NCBI GenBank assembly: GCA_016933275.1
Contig: JAFGBI010000065.1
Location: 1 to 48,568, forward strand
Reading direction: 5' to 3'
Origin: Polyangiaceae bacterium
GTDB lineage: Bacteria; Myxococcota_A; Polyangia; Polyangiales; Polyangiaceae
DNA length: 48,568 nucleotides
Shown: piece by piece, positions 39,583 to 48,486 of the stretch
Layout: the number at the start of each line of letters is the position of its first letter
Numbering within the stretch: the stretch's first letter is position 1
Translations under genes and position numbers: made by a program
The notes under the pieces: model-generated
Seen by the model: the letters and a program-made list of their open reading frames with translations, nothing else
Databases searched by the model: none
What the model was told of the DNA's origin: nothing

Positions 39583-41973
39583 ATGGCCCGGGCCACAGCA
39601 GCAGGCGTCGAGCGGGTGGCGGTGCTCGCCCTGCGTAACTCGGTGCTGTTTCCTCTTTCGGTGGTGCCAATCAACGTCGGTCGCCAACGCAGCGTTCGCC
39701 TGGTCGAGGACCTCCTGGGTCGCGAGGGGGCCGAGGTGGCGGTGCTCACGCAACGCAATCCGGACACGGTCGAGCCGACCTTCGATGACCTCTACGAGGT
39801 CGGGACCATGGCCCGCGTGGTTCGGGTGATCCGCCTCGGTACCGGGAACTACAGCGTGGTCCTGAACGGGCTCGGCCGGTTCCGGTTGGTCGAGCCGCTC
39901 AGCCTCGAGCCGTTCATGCGGGCGGAGGTGCAACGGGTCCGGGAGGGACCGACGGACGACGTCGCGCGGCGCCTCGCCGAAGCGCTCCGCGAGAACACGC
40001 GGCGCGTCCTCGGCCTCATTCCAAACTTGCCCGAGGAGACCTCCAGCGTGCTCGACAACGTGGCGGAGCCGGGAGCGCTGGCGGATCTCATCGCCTCGAA
40101 CCTCCCCGAGGAGCACGCCAGCATACACCTTCGCCAGCGCGTCCTCGAAGCCTTCGACGTCGCCGAGCGCGTGCGGCTGGTGGTCGAGATGGTAGAGCGG
40201 CAGCTCCAGGTGCTGCGGGTGAAGGACGAGATTTCAACCCTGGTGAAGGAGGAGATGAGCCGTTCGCAGCGGGACTACGTGCTCCGCCAGCAGCTCAAGG
40301 ACATCCGGGACGAACTCGGGGAAGCGGACGACGACGAAATCGAGCGCCTGCGAGAGCGGATCACGGTCGCGGAGATGCCGCCGGAAGCGGAGCGCCAGGC
40401 GCGCAAGCAGCTCGGCCGTCTGAGCGGGATGCAGCCGCAATCCTCCGAATACCAGGTCACGCGGAGCTACGTGGAGTGGCTCGTGGAGCTGCCCTGGGCG
40501 CGGACGACCCCGGATCGCATCGATGTCGGCTATGTTCGCCGGTGCCTCGACGAGGATCACTTCGGTCTCGAGGAGGTGAAGAAGCGAATCGTCGAGTACA
40601 GCGCGATCCGTCAGCTCCGCACCGACAAGAAGGGGCCGATCCTGCTTTTCGTAGGGCCGCCCGGGGTCGGCAAGACCTCGCTCGGCAAGTCGATCGCGCG
40701 GTCGATGGGTCGGCGCTACGGGCGAATTGCCCTCGGCGGGGTGCGTGACGAGGCCGAGATCCGCGGTCACCGTCGCACGTATGTCGGGGCACTCCCAGGT
40801 CGGATCATCCAGGCACTCAAGAAGGTCGGGTCCAGAAACCCCGTCCTGGTGCTCGACGAGGTGGACAAGCTCGGCGTGGACATGCGGGGAGATCCCGCCG
40901 CGGCCCTGCTCGAGGTCCTCGACCCGGCCCAGAACGACTCGTTCGTCGACCACTACATCGATCTCCCGTTCGACCTCTCACAGGTCACCTTCCTCGCCAC
41001 GGCAAACTACCGCGGGGAGATCCCGGAGGCCCTCCTTGATCGCATGGAGCTCATCGATGTCCCCGGCTACACACGGAACGAGAAGCGGGCAATCGCGGAG
41101 CAGTTCTTGGCCCCGAAGCAGGTCCTCGAGCATGGCCTGACCGACGAGCACCTGCGGTTCACCCGCGAGGGGATCGAGGCGATCATCGATCATTACACGC
41201 GAGAGGCGGGGGTGCGGGGCCTCGAGCGAGAGATCGCGGCGGTGTGCCGCGATGCAGCCGTCAAGCTCGCCGAGGGGAAGGAAGTCCGAGGGGTCGTGGT
41301 GGATCGACCCTACGTCGAAGAGGTGCTGGGCATCCATCGCTTCCGGCCGGAGGCGGCAGAGCGACGTCGCCTGGTGGGCGCCGCAACGGGGCTCATGGTG
41401 ACCTCGACGGGCGGGGATCTGATGTTCGTCGAGGCCACTCGGATGCCCGGCAAGGGCGACATCCGCGTGACTGGCAAGATGGGGCACGTCATGAAGGAGT
41501 CTGCTGCGGCAGCGGTGTCCTTCGTGCGTTCCCGAGCGGATCGGTTCGGACTCGATCCGGAGTGGCTGCGCGAGATCGATCTTCACGTGCACGTTCCTCG
41601 GGTGGGCGCCGCCGAGGACGCGGCAAGCTCCGGGATCACCATCTTCGTGGCCTTGGCTTCGCTCCTGCTCGACGCGCCGGTGCGGCCCGATGTCGCCGCC
41701 GCGGGGGAGCTGACGCTCCGTGGGAGTGTCCTTCCCATCCCGGGGGTGAAGGCCAAGGTCCTCGCCGCCCATCGCGCCGGGCTGCGGGAGATCGTGCTGC
41801 CGGCTCGTAACGCCGCCGATCTCGAGGAGGTGCCGGACGAGGTCCGCATGGATCTCGTGGTCCATTTGATCCATCGCGTGGACGAGGTGCTCCCACTGGT
41901 GTTGGCGCCACCGGATCCGAGTCCCAACGAAGAGGCCAGCGCCGCTTCGCCGGACGAGCGGGTTCCGCTCTAG
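39583..41973 (+). CDS. lon: Lon-family ATP-dependent protease with altered serine motif
   Basis: A 796-residue cytosolic AAA+ protease. N-terminal substrate-binding domain (1-200, VERVAVLALRNSVLFPLSVVPI...GRFRLVEPL), coiled-coil linker, AAA module with Walker A GPPGVGKTS (358-366), Walker B VLVLDEVDK (421-429), Arg fingers and the sensor-2 region AGVRGLEREI (542-551), and the C-terminal protease domain. The catalytic dyad is Ser682 and Lys723 (PGVKAK), but the motif around Ser reads EDAASSGIT instead of the usual KDGPSAGIT: the Gly-Pro before and the Ala after the Ser are replaced, while the dyad is preserved. GDLMFVEATRMPGKG replaces the usual GDLLxIE. It is probably a paralogue with changed specificity rather than the housekeeping Lon. 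The start ATG is 9 codons before the conserved part. Confidence 0.93.
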   Translation: MARATAAGVERVAVLALRNSVLFPLSVVPINVGRQRSVRLVEDLLGREGAEVAVLTQRNPDTVEPTFDDLYEVGTMARVVRVIRLGTGNYSVVLNGLGRFRLVEPLSLEPFMRAEVQRVREGPTDDVARRLAEALRENTRRVLGLIPNLPEETSSVLDNVAEPGALADLIASNLPEEHASIHLRQRVLEAFDVAERVRLVVEMVERQLQVLRVKDEISTLVKEEMSRSQRDYVLRQQLKDIRDELGEADDDEIERLRERITVAEMPPEAERQARKQLGRLSGMQPQSSEYQVTRSYVEWLVELPWARTTPDRIDVGYVRRCLDEDHFGLEEVKKRIVEYSAIRQLRTDKKGPILLFVGPPGVGKTSLGKSIARSMGRRYGRIALGGVRDEAEIRGHRRTYVGALPGRIIQALKKVGSRNPVLVLDEVDKLGVDMRGDPAAALLEVLDPAQNDSFVDHYIDLPFDLSQVTFLATANYRGEIPEALLDRMELIDVPGYTRNEKRAIAEQFLAPKQVLEHGLTDEHLRFTREGIEAIIDHYTREAGVRGLEREIAAVCRDAAVKLAEGKEVRGVVVDRPYVEEVLGIHRFRPEAAERRRLVGAATGLMVTSTGGDLMFVEATRMPGKGDIRVTGKMGHVMKESAAAAVSFVRSRADRFGLDPEWLREIDLHVHVPRVGAAEDAASSGITIFVALASLLLDAPVRPDVAAAGELTLRGSVLPIPGVKAKVLAAHRAGLREIVLPARNAADLEEVPDEVRMDLVVHLIHRVDEVLPLVLAPPDPSPNEEASAASPDERVPL

Positions 41974-41987
41974 CCTGGGGCTCCGCC

Positions 41988-44279
41988 ATGCCTGCGCTCG
42001 GGCCGTTCCTTCGGTCGAGAGCTCCCATCGGGGTGGGTGTCGCTTCGGTCGTCGCAATGGGAGGGGTGGGCAGTCTGCCGCTGTTCGCGGGACCGGGCTA
42101 CGAAGCGGCTCTGGCCGCGGGGCTGCTCCTTCCTGCGGTGGTCGCCGTCGCAACCAGCGTCGAGGTAGGCCGCGCGCGAGTGGAGCCTCTCCCCGCCCTC
42201 GCTCGCGGGTTCGGGATGGGCCTTTGGGCCGCGCTCCTGGGCTACCTCGTGACCATGCTGCACGGGCTCAGGGTCGGATTCTGCGACCCGTTCGAGGGGT
42301 CCCTCCTCTTCTGGCTCGGGGGTGGTGCTGGGGCCGTGGCCGGAGGCACCTGGGGTGCCATGGTGGGAGTGGCGAGCGCCAGCGGGGCCCGCGCTCGGGT
42401 GGGAATTGCCGTTTCTGGGGCACTCGCCGGACCTCTGCTCGGCATCGCGGTGAGCCTGTTGCGGTTTTACGCGAGCCCCATGGTCTTCGCATTCGATCCG
42501 TTCTTCGGCTACTTCGCTGGTCCTCTCTACGACACCGAGATCGATGGTGTCGGTCGCCTCGCCACGTACCGCGTCGGAACCGTCTTGGCGCTGGCGGGGA
42601 TCGCAGCGTTCGCATCCATCCTGCGTCCCTCGGGGCGGGGACTCATCGTTTCGGGCGTTGGTTCGCCCTGGAAGCCGCTCATCGGCGCGGTTGCCCTCAC
42701 GGGTGCGCTCGCCCACGCCGTCTTCGGCGACCGACTCGGCCATTGGTCGACCTCCACCTCGATCGAGCGGGTGCTGGGAGAGAAGCTCGGTGGTGACCGC
42801 TGCGAACTGATCCACTCGCCGGCGCTCGATCCCCCGGGTGCGCGTCGACTGCTCCGCGAATGCGAGGCGCACGTGCCGGAGATCGAGGCCTTCCTCGGGA
42901 CGCACGGCCCCGAGCGCACGCGGGTCTTCGTGTTCGACTCCGCAGCGACGAAGGGTCGCCTGATGGGCGCCTCCCGCACTCAGATCGCCAAGCCCTGGCG
43001 GGCGGAGATCTACCTGACGCAGGCCCCGTATCCGCACCCAGTCCTCCGCCATGAACTCGCGCACGTGGTCGCGGGTGCCTTCGGCGCGGGGCCCTTCCGG
43101 ATCGCGGGCCCCTGGGGCGGGCTGCTCCCCGATCCCGGTCGGATCGAGGGAGTCGCCGAGGCAGCAGCTCCAGACGACGACGCGGATCTTACCCTTCGAC
43201 AATGGGCGCGCGCCATGCGGGACCTCGGGCAGCTTCCGCCCCTCGCGAACGTCTTCAGGTTGGGGTTTCTCCGGTACGGCGCCGCCCGAGCGTACACGGT
43301 GGCGGGAGCGTTCGTGGAGTGGCTGATCGAGACCCGAGGCGCGGAATCCCTCAGGCGATGGTATTCGGGGGAATCGCTGGAGGTGGTTACCGGAGGCGTG
43401 GGTCTTGCTGCGCTGGAGCAGGAATGGGTACGTTCGCTGGATGGGGTGTCCATTCCGGCGCGCGCGCTCCCCGCGGCCCGTGCTCGCTTCGATCGTCCCG
43501 CGATCTTCGGACGACGTTGCCCGAGGATCGTCGACCGCCTCGATAGGCTGGCGGCGGAGGCGCTCCTCGGCGGGCGGCCGGACCGCGCTCGGGAGACCTA
43601 TGCGGGGCTGCTCCGGCTGGATCCGGCCCATGTCCCCGCGCGTCTCGGCCTCGGTACCTGCGCGCTGCGGGAGGGAGACGCGGCCGCGGCCGCGGCGTTG
43701 CTCGAGGGAGCTGCCGAGGATCCGGGGCTGGGTGCGTTCGAGCGCGGCGCTGCCCGCGAGCGGCGCGGAGATCTCCACCTGCTTGCCGGAGAGGTGGCCC
43801 GCGCACGTGCTGCCTTTGACGCCGCTGCCGAGTCCGTCATCGACTCTGGCCGACTGCGGGCGCTCGAGTTGAAACGGACGCTCGCGGAGGACCCCGAGGC
43901 GCGCGCTGCCCTCGTGGAGCTTCTGGTTGGCGCGCGGGATCGGGGGCCCGACTTCGCGCTCGCAGCAGCGCGGCTCGGGGAATGGGCCGGGCAGCGACCG
44001 GACGATGGCACGCCGCTCTATCTGCTAGCGAAGAACCTCTATGGCCGGGGACGCTTCACGGAGGCCGCCGACTACCTCGATCGCGCGCTCACCCGGTCGC
44101 TCTTGCTCCCCAGCCTCCGCGAGGAGGCCTGGCGAGTGCGGCTCCTGGCAGCTTGCGCCATCGAGGATCTCCCCGCGGCGCGACGAGCCTACGCCGCATA
44201 TACGGGGCTCCTCACGCCGAGCGAGGCGCGGCGCGCGGGGACCTATGCGGTGGCGAGGCGGTGCGGGGCGGCGAGATGA
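41988..44279 (+). CDS. Integral-membrane metallopeptidase (MA-like) with TPR-like tail
   Basis: A 763-residue protein 14 bp after lon. Residues 1-245 hold about six to seven hydrophobic helices. The central domain carries the zinc motif RHELAHV (His355, Glu356, His359) and 28 residues later RIEGVAEAAA with Glu387, matching the HExxH...E pattern of peptidase MA-type gluzincins. Residues about 520-760 are helical repeats resembling TPR (LLGGRPDRARETYAGLLRLDPAHVPARLGLG, YLLAKNLYGRGRFTEAADYLDRAL). The peptidase domain probably faces the periplasm, with the TPR part on the same side. Substrate unknown; it may act on envelope proteins. Possible cotranscription with lon makes a two-protease unit. 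Confidence 0.82.
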   Translation: MPALGPFLRSRAPIGVGVASVVAMGGVGSLPLFAGPGYEAALAAGLLLPAVVAVATSVEVGRARVEPLPALARGFGMGLWAALLGYLVTMLHGLRVGFCDPFEGSLLFWLGGGAGAVAGGTWGAMVGVASASGARARVGIAVSGALAGPLLGIAVSLLRFYASPMVFAFDPFFGYFAGPLYDTEIDGVGRLATYRVGTVLALAGIAAFASILRPSGRGLIVSGVGSPWKPLIGAVALTGALAHAVFGDRLGHWSTSTSIERVLGEKLGGDRCELIHSPALDPPGARRLLRECEAHVPEIEAFLGTHGPERTRVFVFDSAATKGRLMGASRTQIAKPWRAEIYLTQAPYPHPVLRHELAHVVAGAFGAGPFRIAGPWGGLLPDPGRIEGVAEAAAPDDDADLTLRQWARAMRDLGQLPPLANVFRLGFLRYGAARAYTVAGAFVEWLIETRGAESLRRWYSGESLEVVTGGVGLAALEQEWVRSLDGVSIPARALPAARARFDRPAIFGRRCPRIVDRLDRLAAEALLGGRPDRARETYAGLLRLDPAHVPARLGLGTCALREGDAAAAAALLEGAAEDPGLGAFERGAARERRGDLHLLAGEVARARAAFDAAAESVIDSGRLRALELKRTLAEDPEARAALVELLVGARDRGPDFALAAARLGEWAGQRPDDGTPLYLLAKNLYGRGRFTEAADYLDRALTRSLLLPSLREEAWRVRLLAACAIEDLPAARRAYAAYTGLLTPSEARRAGTYAVARRCGAAR

Positions 44280-44397
44280 ACGGGAAGACGCGGCGCGGGC
44301 AGACCTGAAAACCGTGCTCGGCGTGGCTCGTCAACGACCCGGGCCTGCCACCGGACGTCGAGCATCCGGCGGGTCGCCGAGCCACCGCCGAAGGCCA

Positions 44398-45546
44398 CTA
44401 CATCGGGGCGGCATACATCGGGGCGGCGTAGAGCAGCACGTCCATACACGCCTCCGACGACCAACAGTCGGCGTCATCGCAATTGGCGACGCCATCACAG
44501 TCTTCGTCGCCCAGTGCCGAGCAGTTCTCCAGGGGGCTGGCGTAGTCCGGGGTTCCGCAAGACGACTCCAGGTAGCAGTCGCAATCGGCGCAGTCGGTGC
44601 TGCCATCCCCATCGTTGTCGACTCCGTCATCGCAGGTCGTCTCGATCGGGTAGCTCGGGATCCCGTGGGCACCGGCTGCACCACCACTCCCTTGGCCAGC
44701 GTTGGGTGGGGCGCCGGCGAGGTTCCAGGGGATTCCGTAGACGCCACCCTGGCCGACACCTCCGGTGGCCAGGCCCCCCGCGCCGCCGGCCCCCACGCAG
44801 GCGGGGTCGTCGACGCAGTCGGGATCCGCGCAATCCGCGCGACCATCGCCGTCCTCGTCGTTTCCATCTTCACAATCGTATTCGAAGGGGGCCGCGTAGA
44901 CGCCTCCGGCGTTGTATCCGCCGCTCGGCACCCCGCCGGTCGTCGAGCGCCCGCCGGAGGGCGGAGCCCCACCCGTCAGTTCTCCTCCGATCGGCGCGAA
45001 TCCTCCGGTTTCGGCCACGCCTCCACCGCCGATGGGGATCCCGTAGAGCGCGCCGAGCCCGCCCGTGCTGTGGCCACCGACCCCACCGGTTGCCGCTCCC
45101 CCGGAACCGCAGTGGCAGTCCGCATCGTCGCAGTCCGCGCGTCCGTCCCGGTCGTTGTCCACGCCGTCGTCACAGTCCGATTCGTAGGGGACTCCGTAGA
45201 CGGGGGTGCCACCCGTACTGGGAGGAGCGCCACCGGTGCCCCCACTCGAGCCCGTAGCGCATGACGCGAGGTCCGAGCAGTCCTCGTCCTCACAGTCGAT
45301 GGCCCCGTCCCCATCGTTGTCGGTTCCGTCGCGGCACTCGGCTGCGCAGTCGTCATCGCGGCAGTCGCCCTCCCCGCCATTGCCCGACTCCAGCGTGGTC
45401 CCGCCACAGGCACTCGTTACCAGGGCGGTGACCGTCAGCGGAGCCGCCCGCCGTAACTCCCGCCAGGTGGGGGTACCGCGAGCGGGAAGCGAGGCGAGGG
45501 CTTCGAGGAATGCACGGAGGGTGGCTGCGGGGTGGGTTTGACTCAT
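44398..45546 (-). CDS. Lipoprotein with five Asp/Cys calcium-type repeats
   Basis: A 382-residue protein from the ATG at 45546 (GGAG 6-7 nt upstream; longer frame unsupported). An unusually long signal ends at TALVTSACGG (Cys near residue 47). The mature chain has five copies of the unit C-x-D-G-x-D-N-D-x-D-G-x-x-D-C-x-D-x-D-C (for example CRDGTDNDGDGAIDC, CDDGVDNDRDGRADC), resembling thrombospondin type 3/Ca2+-binding motifs, embedded in TGG-rich linkers with YGIP/YAAP blocks. It likely binds Ca2+ and forms a surface stalk. A paralogue lies directly upstream (45646-46656). Convergent with the metallopeptidase gene, 118 bp apart. Confidence 0.83.
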   Translation of the reverse strand: MSQTHPAATLRAFLEALASLPARGTPTWRELRRAAPLTVTALVTSACGGTTLESGNGGEGDCRDDDCAAECRDGTDNDGDGAIDCEDEDCSDLASCATGSSGGTGGAPPSTGGTPVYGVPYESDCDDGVDNDRDGRADCDDADCHCGSGGAATGGVGGHSTGGLGALYGIPIGGGGVAETGGFAPIGGELTGGAPPSGGRSTTGGVPSGGYNAGGVYAAPFEYDCEDGNDEDGDGRADCADPDCVDDPACVGAGGAGGLATGGVGQGGVYGIPWNLAGAPPNAGQGSGGAAGAHGIPSYPIETTCDDGVDNDGDGSTDCADCDCYLESSCGTPDYASPLENCSALGDEDCDGVANCDDADCWSSEACMDVLLYAAPMYAAPM

Positions 45547-45645
45547 GAAGGACTCCATCAGGTGGTAGGGCCCAAGCGGGCTCACGGAAACCGGTAGGAA
45601 GGACCTCGCCGGCGAAGGGAGAAATGAGGTGAGGAATACTCGCTC

Positions 45646-46656
45646 CTAGAAGGGGATCCCGTACTCGACCAGGCACGCGACGTAGTCGTAGCAATCCGAG
45701 TCGGCACAGTCCGCGTCGCCATCGCCGTCCTCGTCGCCCACGGCCGCGCAGTCCTCGAGCGGCGTGCAGCTCGGGCTCGAGGCGCAGACCTCATCGTCGC
45801 AGCAATCCCGATCTTGACAGTCTAGTTTTCCGTCCCGGTCGTTATCCGTCCCGTCGTCGCAAAGATACTCGTAGAGGTAGCCGCCGGTGCCGTACAACAC
45901 GCCGCCCGTGGCAAACCCGCCGGAGGGCACTCCCCCCGTGGGCTCCACCCCGCCGGTCGTGAAGCCGCCGGTGGGCACCGCTGCGCCGAAGCCACCCGTC
46001 GGGATGCCGTAGGCCCCACCCACGCCATAGCCGCCGGAGGGCACCCCTCCGGTGGGCTCCACCCCGCCGGTGGCGAAGCCGCCGGTGGGCACCGCTGCGC
46101 CGAAGCCACCCGTCGGGATGCCGTAGGCGGGCATGCCCCCACCAAGTCCGTAGCCACCGATGGGCACTCCCCCCGTGGGCTCCGTGCCGCCGCTCGGGAC
46201 GCCGCCCGTGCCCCCCGTGCCCCCCGAACCACCGGAGCCACAGGCGCAATCGGTGTCCGCGCAGTCGACCCTCCCATCGGCGTCGTTGTCGATCCCGTCG
46301 TCGCAGTCTTCCTCGTAGGGGATTCCGTAGGCTACTCCGCCCCCCGTTCCACCGAAGGGGTTCGCGGTGCAGACGTCCAGCTCTGCACAGCTCTCGTCGT
46401 CGCAATCGACGAGACCGTCGCCGTCGTTGTCCACCAGATCTTCACACTCGATGCCGCAGTCATCGCCCAAGCAGCTGCCCTCACCCATGTCGGCATCGGC
46501 GGTGCTTCCTCCGCCGCAGGCACCGGCCAGGAAGAGGGTGGCGGCCATCGGAGTGGCGGTGGCGGCCAGATGGTCGCGCCAGGGGACATGACGACCCGAG
46601 ACCGCAATGGTCTCGAGGAAGGAGCGGAAGAGGGAGGGGGAGGGGAGTTGTGCCAT
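45646..46656 (-). CDS. Lipoprotein with four Asp/Cys calcium-type repeats, paralogue of the neighbour
   Basis: A 336-residue protein from the ATG at 46656 (GGAGAG just upstream). The long signal ([19 protein letters not shown]...AGACGG) matches the paralogue's pattern FLExxA...PxWRxxL...ACGG, so the two share a specific N-terminal module. Four copies of the CxDGxDNDxDGxxDCxDxDC unit flank a Gly/Pro-rich centre with a 38-residue repeat ([19 protein letters not shown] type) present nearly twice. The C-terminus ends with EYGIPF. Same probable role as the paralogue: Ca2+-stabilised surface protein. Confidence 0.83.
   Translation of the reverse strand: MAQLPSPSLFRSFLETIAVSGRHVPWRDHLAATATPMAATLFLAGACGGGSTADADMGEGSCLGDDCGIECEDLVDNDGDGLVDCDDESCAELDVCTANPFGGTGGGVAYGIPYEEDCDDGIDNDADGRVDCADTDCACGSGGSGGTGGTGGVPSGGTEPTGGVPIGGYGLGGGMPAYGIPTGGFGAAVPTGGFATGGVEPTGGVPSGGYGVGGAYGIPTGGFGAAVPTGGFTTGGVEPTGGVPSGGFATGGVLYGTGGYLYEYLCDDGTDNDRDGKLDCQDRDCCDDEVCASSPSCTPLEDCAAVGDEDGDGDADCADSDCYDYVACLVEYGIPF
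45938..46130 (-). repeat. 114-bp tandem repeat within the lipoprotein gene
   Basis: A 114-bp (38-codon) unit starting at 45938 is repeated at 46052, nearly base for base, until it diverges around 46130. Recent in-frame duplication is likely. Confidence 0.8.
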
Positions 46657-46867
46657 TGGTCTCTCCAAGGAGCGGAAGACGAACCAGCCCTATTCCCAAA
46701 TTGCAAGCAACATGCCGATGTTCCACGAAGCCCGAACCCGAGGAATCGCACCAACAGGAGGTCGGGTTGTAACGTTTCGCAACGTAATGACATGCCTGCC
46801 GTGGCACACCGAGAGCCCGAATGGCACAGGCACACACCCTGGCCCCGCCCAACGGGTCAGCTTGGCC
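46657..46867. other. Intergenic region before the ABC permease end
   Basis: A 211-bp gap on the minus strand between the permease stop and the lipoprotein start. It carries the promoter of the lipoprotein; no gene seen. Confidence 0.35.
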
Positions 46868-47707
46868 TCACGCTCCGCTGGCGACCGCGCGCAGGAGGTA
46901 CCGTTGGGTCGCCGCAAACACCGCGAGCACGGGGAGACTCAAGAGGACGTTTCCCGCCATCACGATGTGCCAGCGCACGCCGGTCCCCTGTTCACGCAGG
47001 AGCGCGATCCCGAGCGGCAGGGTGCGGACCGTATCGTTGGTCGTCATCACGAGCGGCCAGAAGTAGTCGTTCCAGTGGAAGACGAAGCTGAAGAGGAACA
47101 GCGCCACGAGGGTGGGGGCGATCATCGGACCGAGCAGGCCGTAGATGATCCTAAGCTCGCCGGCTCCGTCGAGGCGCGCCGCTTCGACGATCGAGTCGGG
47201 CACACTCAACAGGGCCTGTCGCACGAGGAACGTGCCGAGGGCGCTGACGCCGAAGGGTAGAACGAGCGCGGCCATCGTGTTGACGAGTCGAACCTCGGCG
47301 AGCAAGGCAAAGACGGGCACGAAGCGCACCTGCGCGGGGATGAGGAGGGTGGCGATCACGAGGCCGAAGGCGAGCGGACGTCCCACGAAGCGCAGCTTGG
47401 CAAGGGCATAGCCGGCGGGGAGCGCCACCGCCATCTGCAGGAGCGCGATGGCGAGGGCCATCACGGCCGTATTCCAGAAGTACCTACCAAGCGGCATCGC
47501 CCCAAGCACGGCGGCGTAGGCCTCGAAGTCGAGGCCGGAGGGTAGGGGATAGCTGGGCGCCTGCAGGATCTCCGGAAGCGTCTTGAAGCTCGTCGCGACC
47601 ATCCAAGCGTAGGGGAGGAGCCAAACCAGAGCGACGAGCCCGAGCCCGAAGTGGAGGGCGATCTCGCCGACCGCCCCTTTCCAACCGATGACGGTGCGAG
47701 GGGTCAC
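46868..47707 (-). CDS. ABC sugar transporter permease (MalG type)
   Basis: A 279-residue inner-membrane protein with six hydrophobic helices. The GTG at 47707 overlaps the stop of the upstream permease (GTGA) and gives the family start; a longer frame to 48235 is the antisense shadow of that gene. The EAA loop (EAARLDGAGELRIIYGLLGP) that docks the ATPase is present, and WNDYFWPLVMTTNDTVRTLPLGI is typical of CUT1 carbohydrate transporters. The ATPase and binding protein genes are not in the window, probably further along the minus strand. Confidence 0.92.
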   Translation of the reverse strand: MTPRTVIGWKGAVGEIALHFGLGLVALVWLLPYAWMVATSFKTLPEILQAPSYPLPSGLDFEAYAAVLGAMPLGRYFWNTAVMALAIALLQMAVALPAGYALAKLRFVGRPLAFGLVIATLLIPAQVRFVPVFALLAEVRLVNTMAALVLPFGVSALGTFLVRQALLSVPDSIVEAARLDGAGELRIIYGLLGPMIAPTLVALFLFSFVFHWNDYFWPLVMTTNDTVRTLPLGIALLREQGTGVRWHIVMAGNVLLSLPVLAVFAATQRYLLRAVASGA

Positions 47708-48486
47708 GCGGCCTCCCGTTGGCGCCACGCCCAGAGCTGGAGGGCGGTGAGGCCGAGCAAGAAGACGAAGAACACGACGACCTGGGCGCTCGCTCGCCCC
47801 ACGCGGAGGTTCATGAAGATGTCCTCGTAGATCGCGTAGACGAAGACGGTCGTGGAGCGGATGGGGCCTCCCTGGGTCATCACTCGCACCACGTCGAAGA
47901 CCTGGAAGCTCAGGATGAGGCTGGTGGTGGCGACGAACGCGGCGGTCGGTCGGAGGAGGGGCCAGGTCACGTGGAGGAACCGACGGAACGCACCCGCGCC
48001 ATCGAGCGCGGCGGCTTCCTGAAGCTCTCGGGGGACGTCCTGGAGCCCGGCGAGGAAGATCACCAGGGAGTAACCCGCGATCTTCCAGATGGTGACGAGA
48101 GCAACCGTGTAGATGGCGACCTCTGGATCGCCGAGCCAATTTCGGGGAACCAGTCCGCTTTGGCGGACGAGGGCCGAGAGCGCCCCCGCATCCGCGTCGA
48201 GGACCCAGAGCCAGAGGAGGGCGACGCTCACCCAAGACACCACGTATGCGCTGAACACCGCCGATCGCACGAAGGCCGCGAAGTGCCCGGCTCGATTCAG
48301 GGCGAGCGCGAGCAACAGGCCAAGGCTCATCGAGCCCGCGACCACCACGGCGCTGAAGAGGAGCGTGGTCACGGCGGTTTCCGCGAGCTCACCACTCTTT
48401 ACGAGCTCGCGGTAGTTGTCGAGGCCGACCCACCGTGGTGCCGTGAGCAGATCCCAATCGTAGAGGCTCGTCAGCGTGGCGTAGCA
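47704..48486 (-). CDS. ABC sugar transporter permease (MalF/UgpA type), 5' end disrupted
   Basis: An inner-membrane permease of the CUT1 family, with the EAA loop EAAALDGAGAFRRFLHVTWP and VMTQGGPIRSTTVFVYAIYE. The intact frame can start at the GTG at 48372, but homologous-looking sequence (YATLTSLYDWDLLTAPRWVGLDNYRELV) continues upstream in frame to 48486 where a TAG occurs. Beyond it, in another frame, AARALALVAPA near 48528-48566 reads like the start of the usual first helix. About 40 bp between do not fit the protein. So the 5' part has been altered by an insertion or rearrangement, or is an assembly artefact at a contig end. The gene may be inactive. Confidence 0.8.
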   Translation of the reverse strand, partial: CYATLTSLYDWDLLTAPRWVGLDNYRELVKSGELAETAVTTLLFSAVVVAGSMSLGLLLALALNRAGHFAAFVRSAVFSAYVVSWVSVALLWLWVLDADAGALSALVRQSGLVPRNWLGDPEVAIYTVALVTIWKIAGYSLVIFLAGLQDVPRELQEAAALDGAGAFRRFLHVTWPLLRPTAAFVATTSLILSFQVFDVVRVMTQGGPIRSTTVFVYAIYEDIFMNLRVGRASAQVVVFFVFLLGLTALQLWAWRQREAA

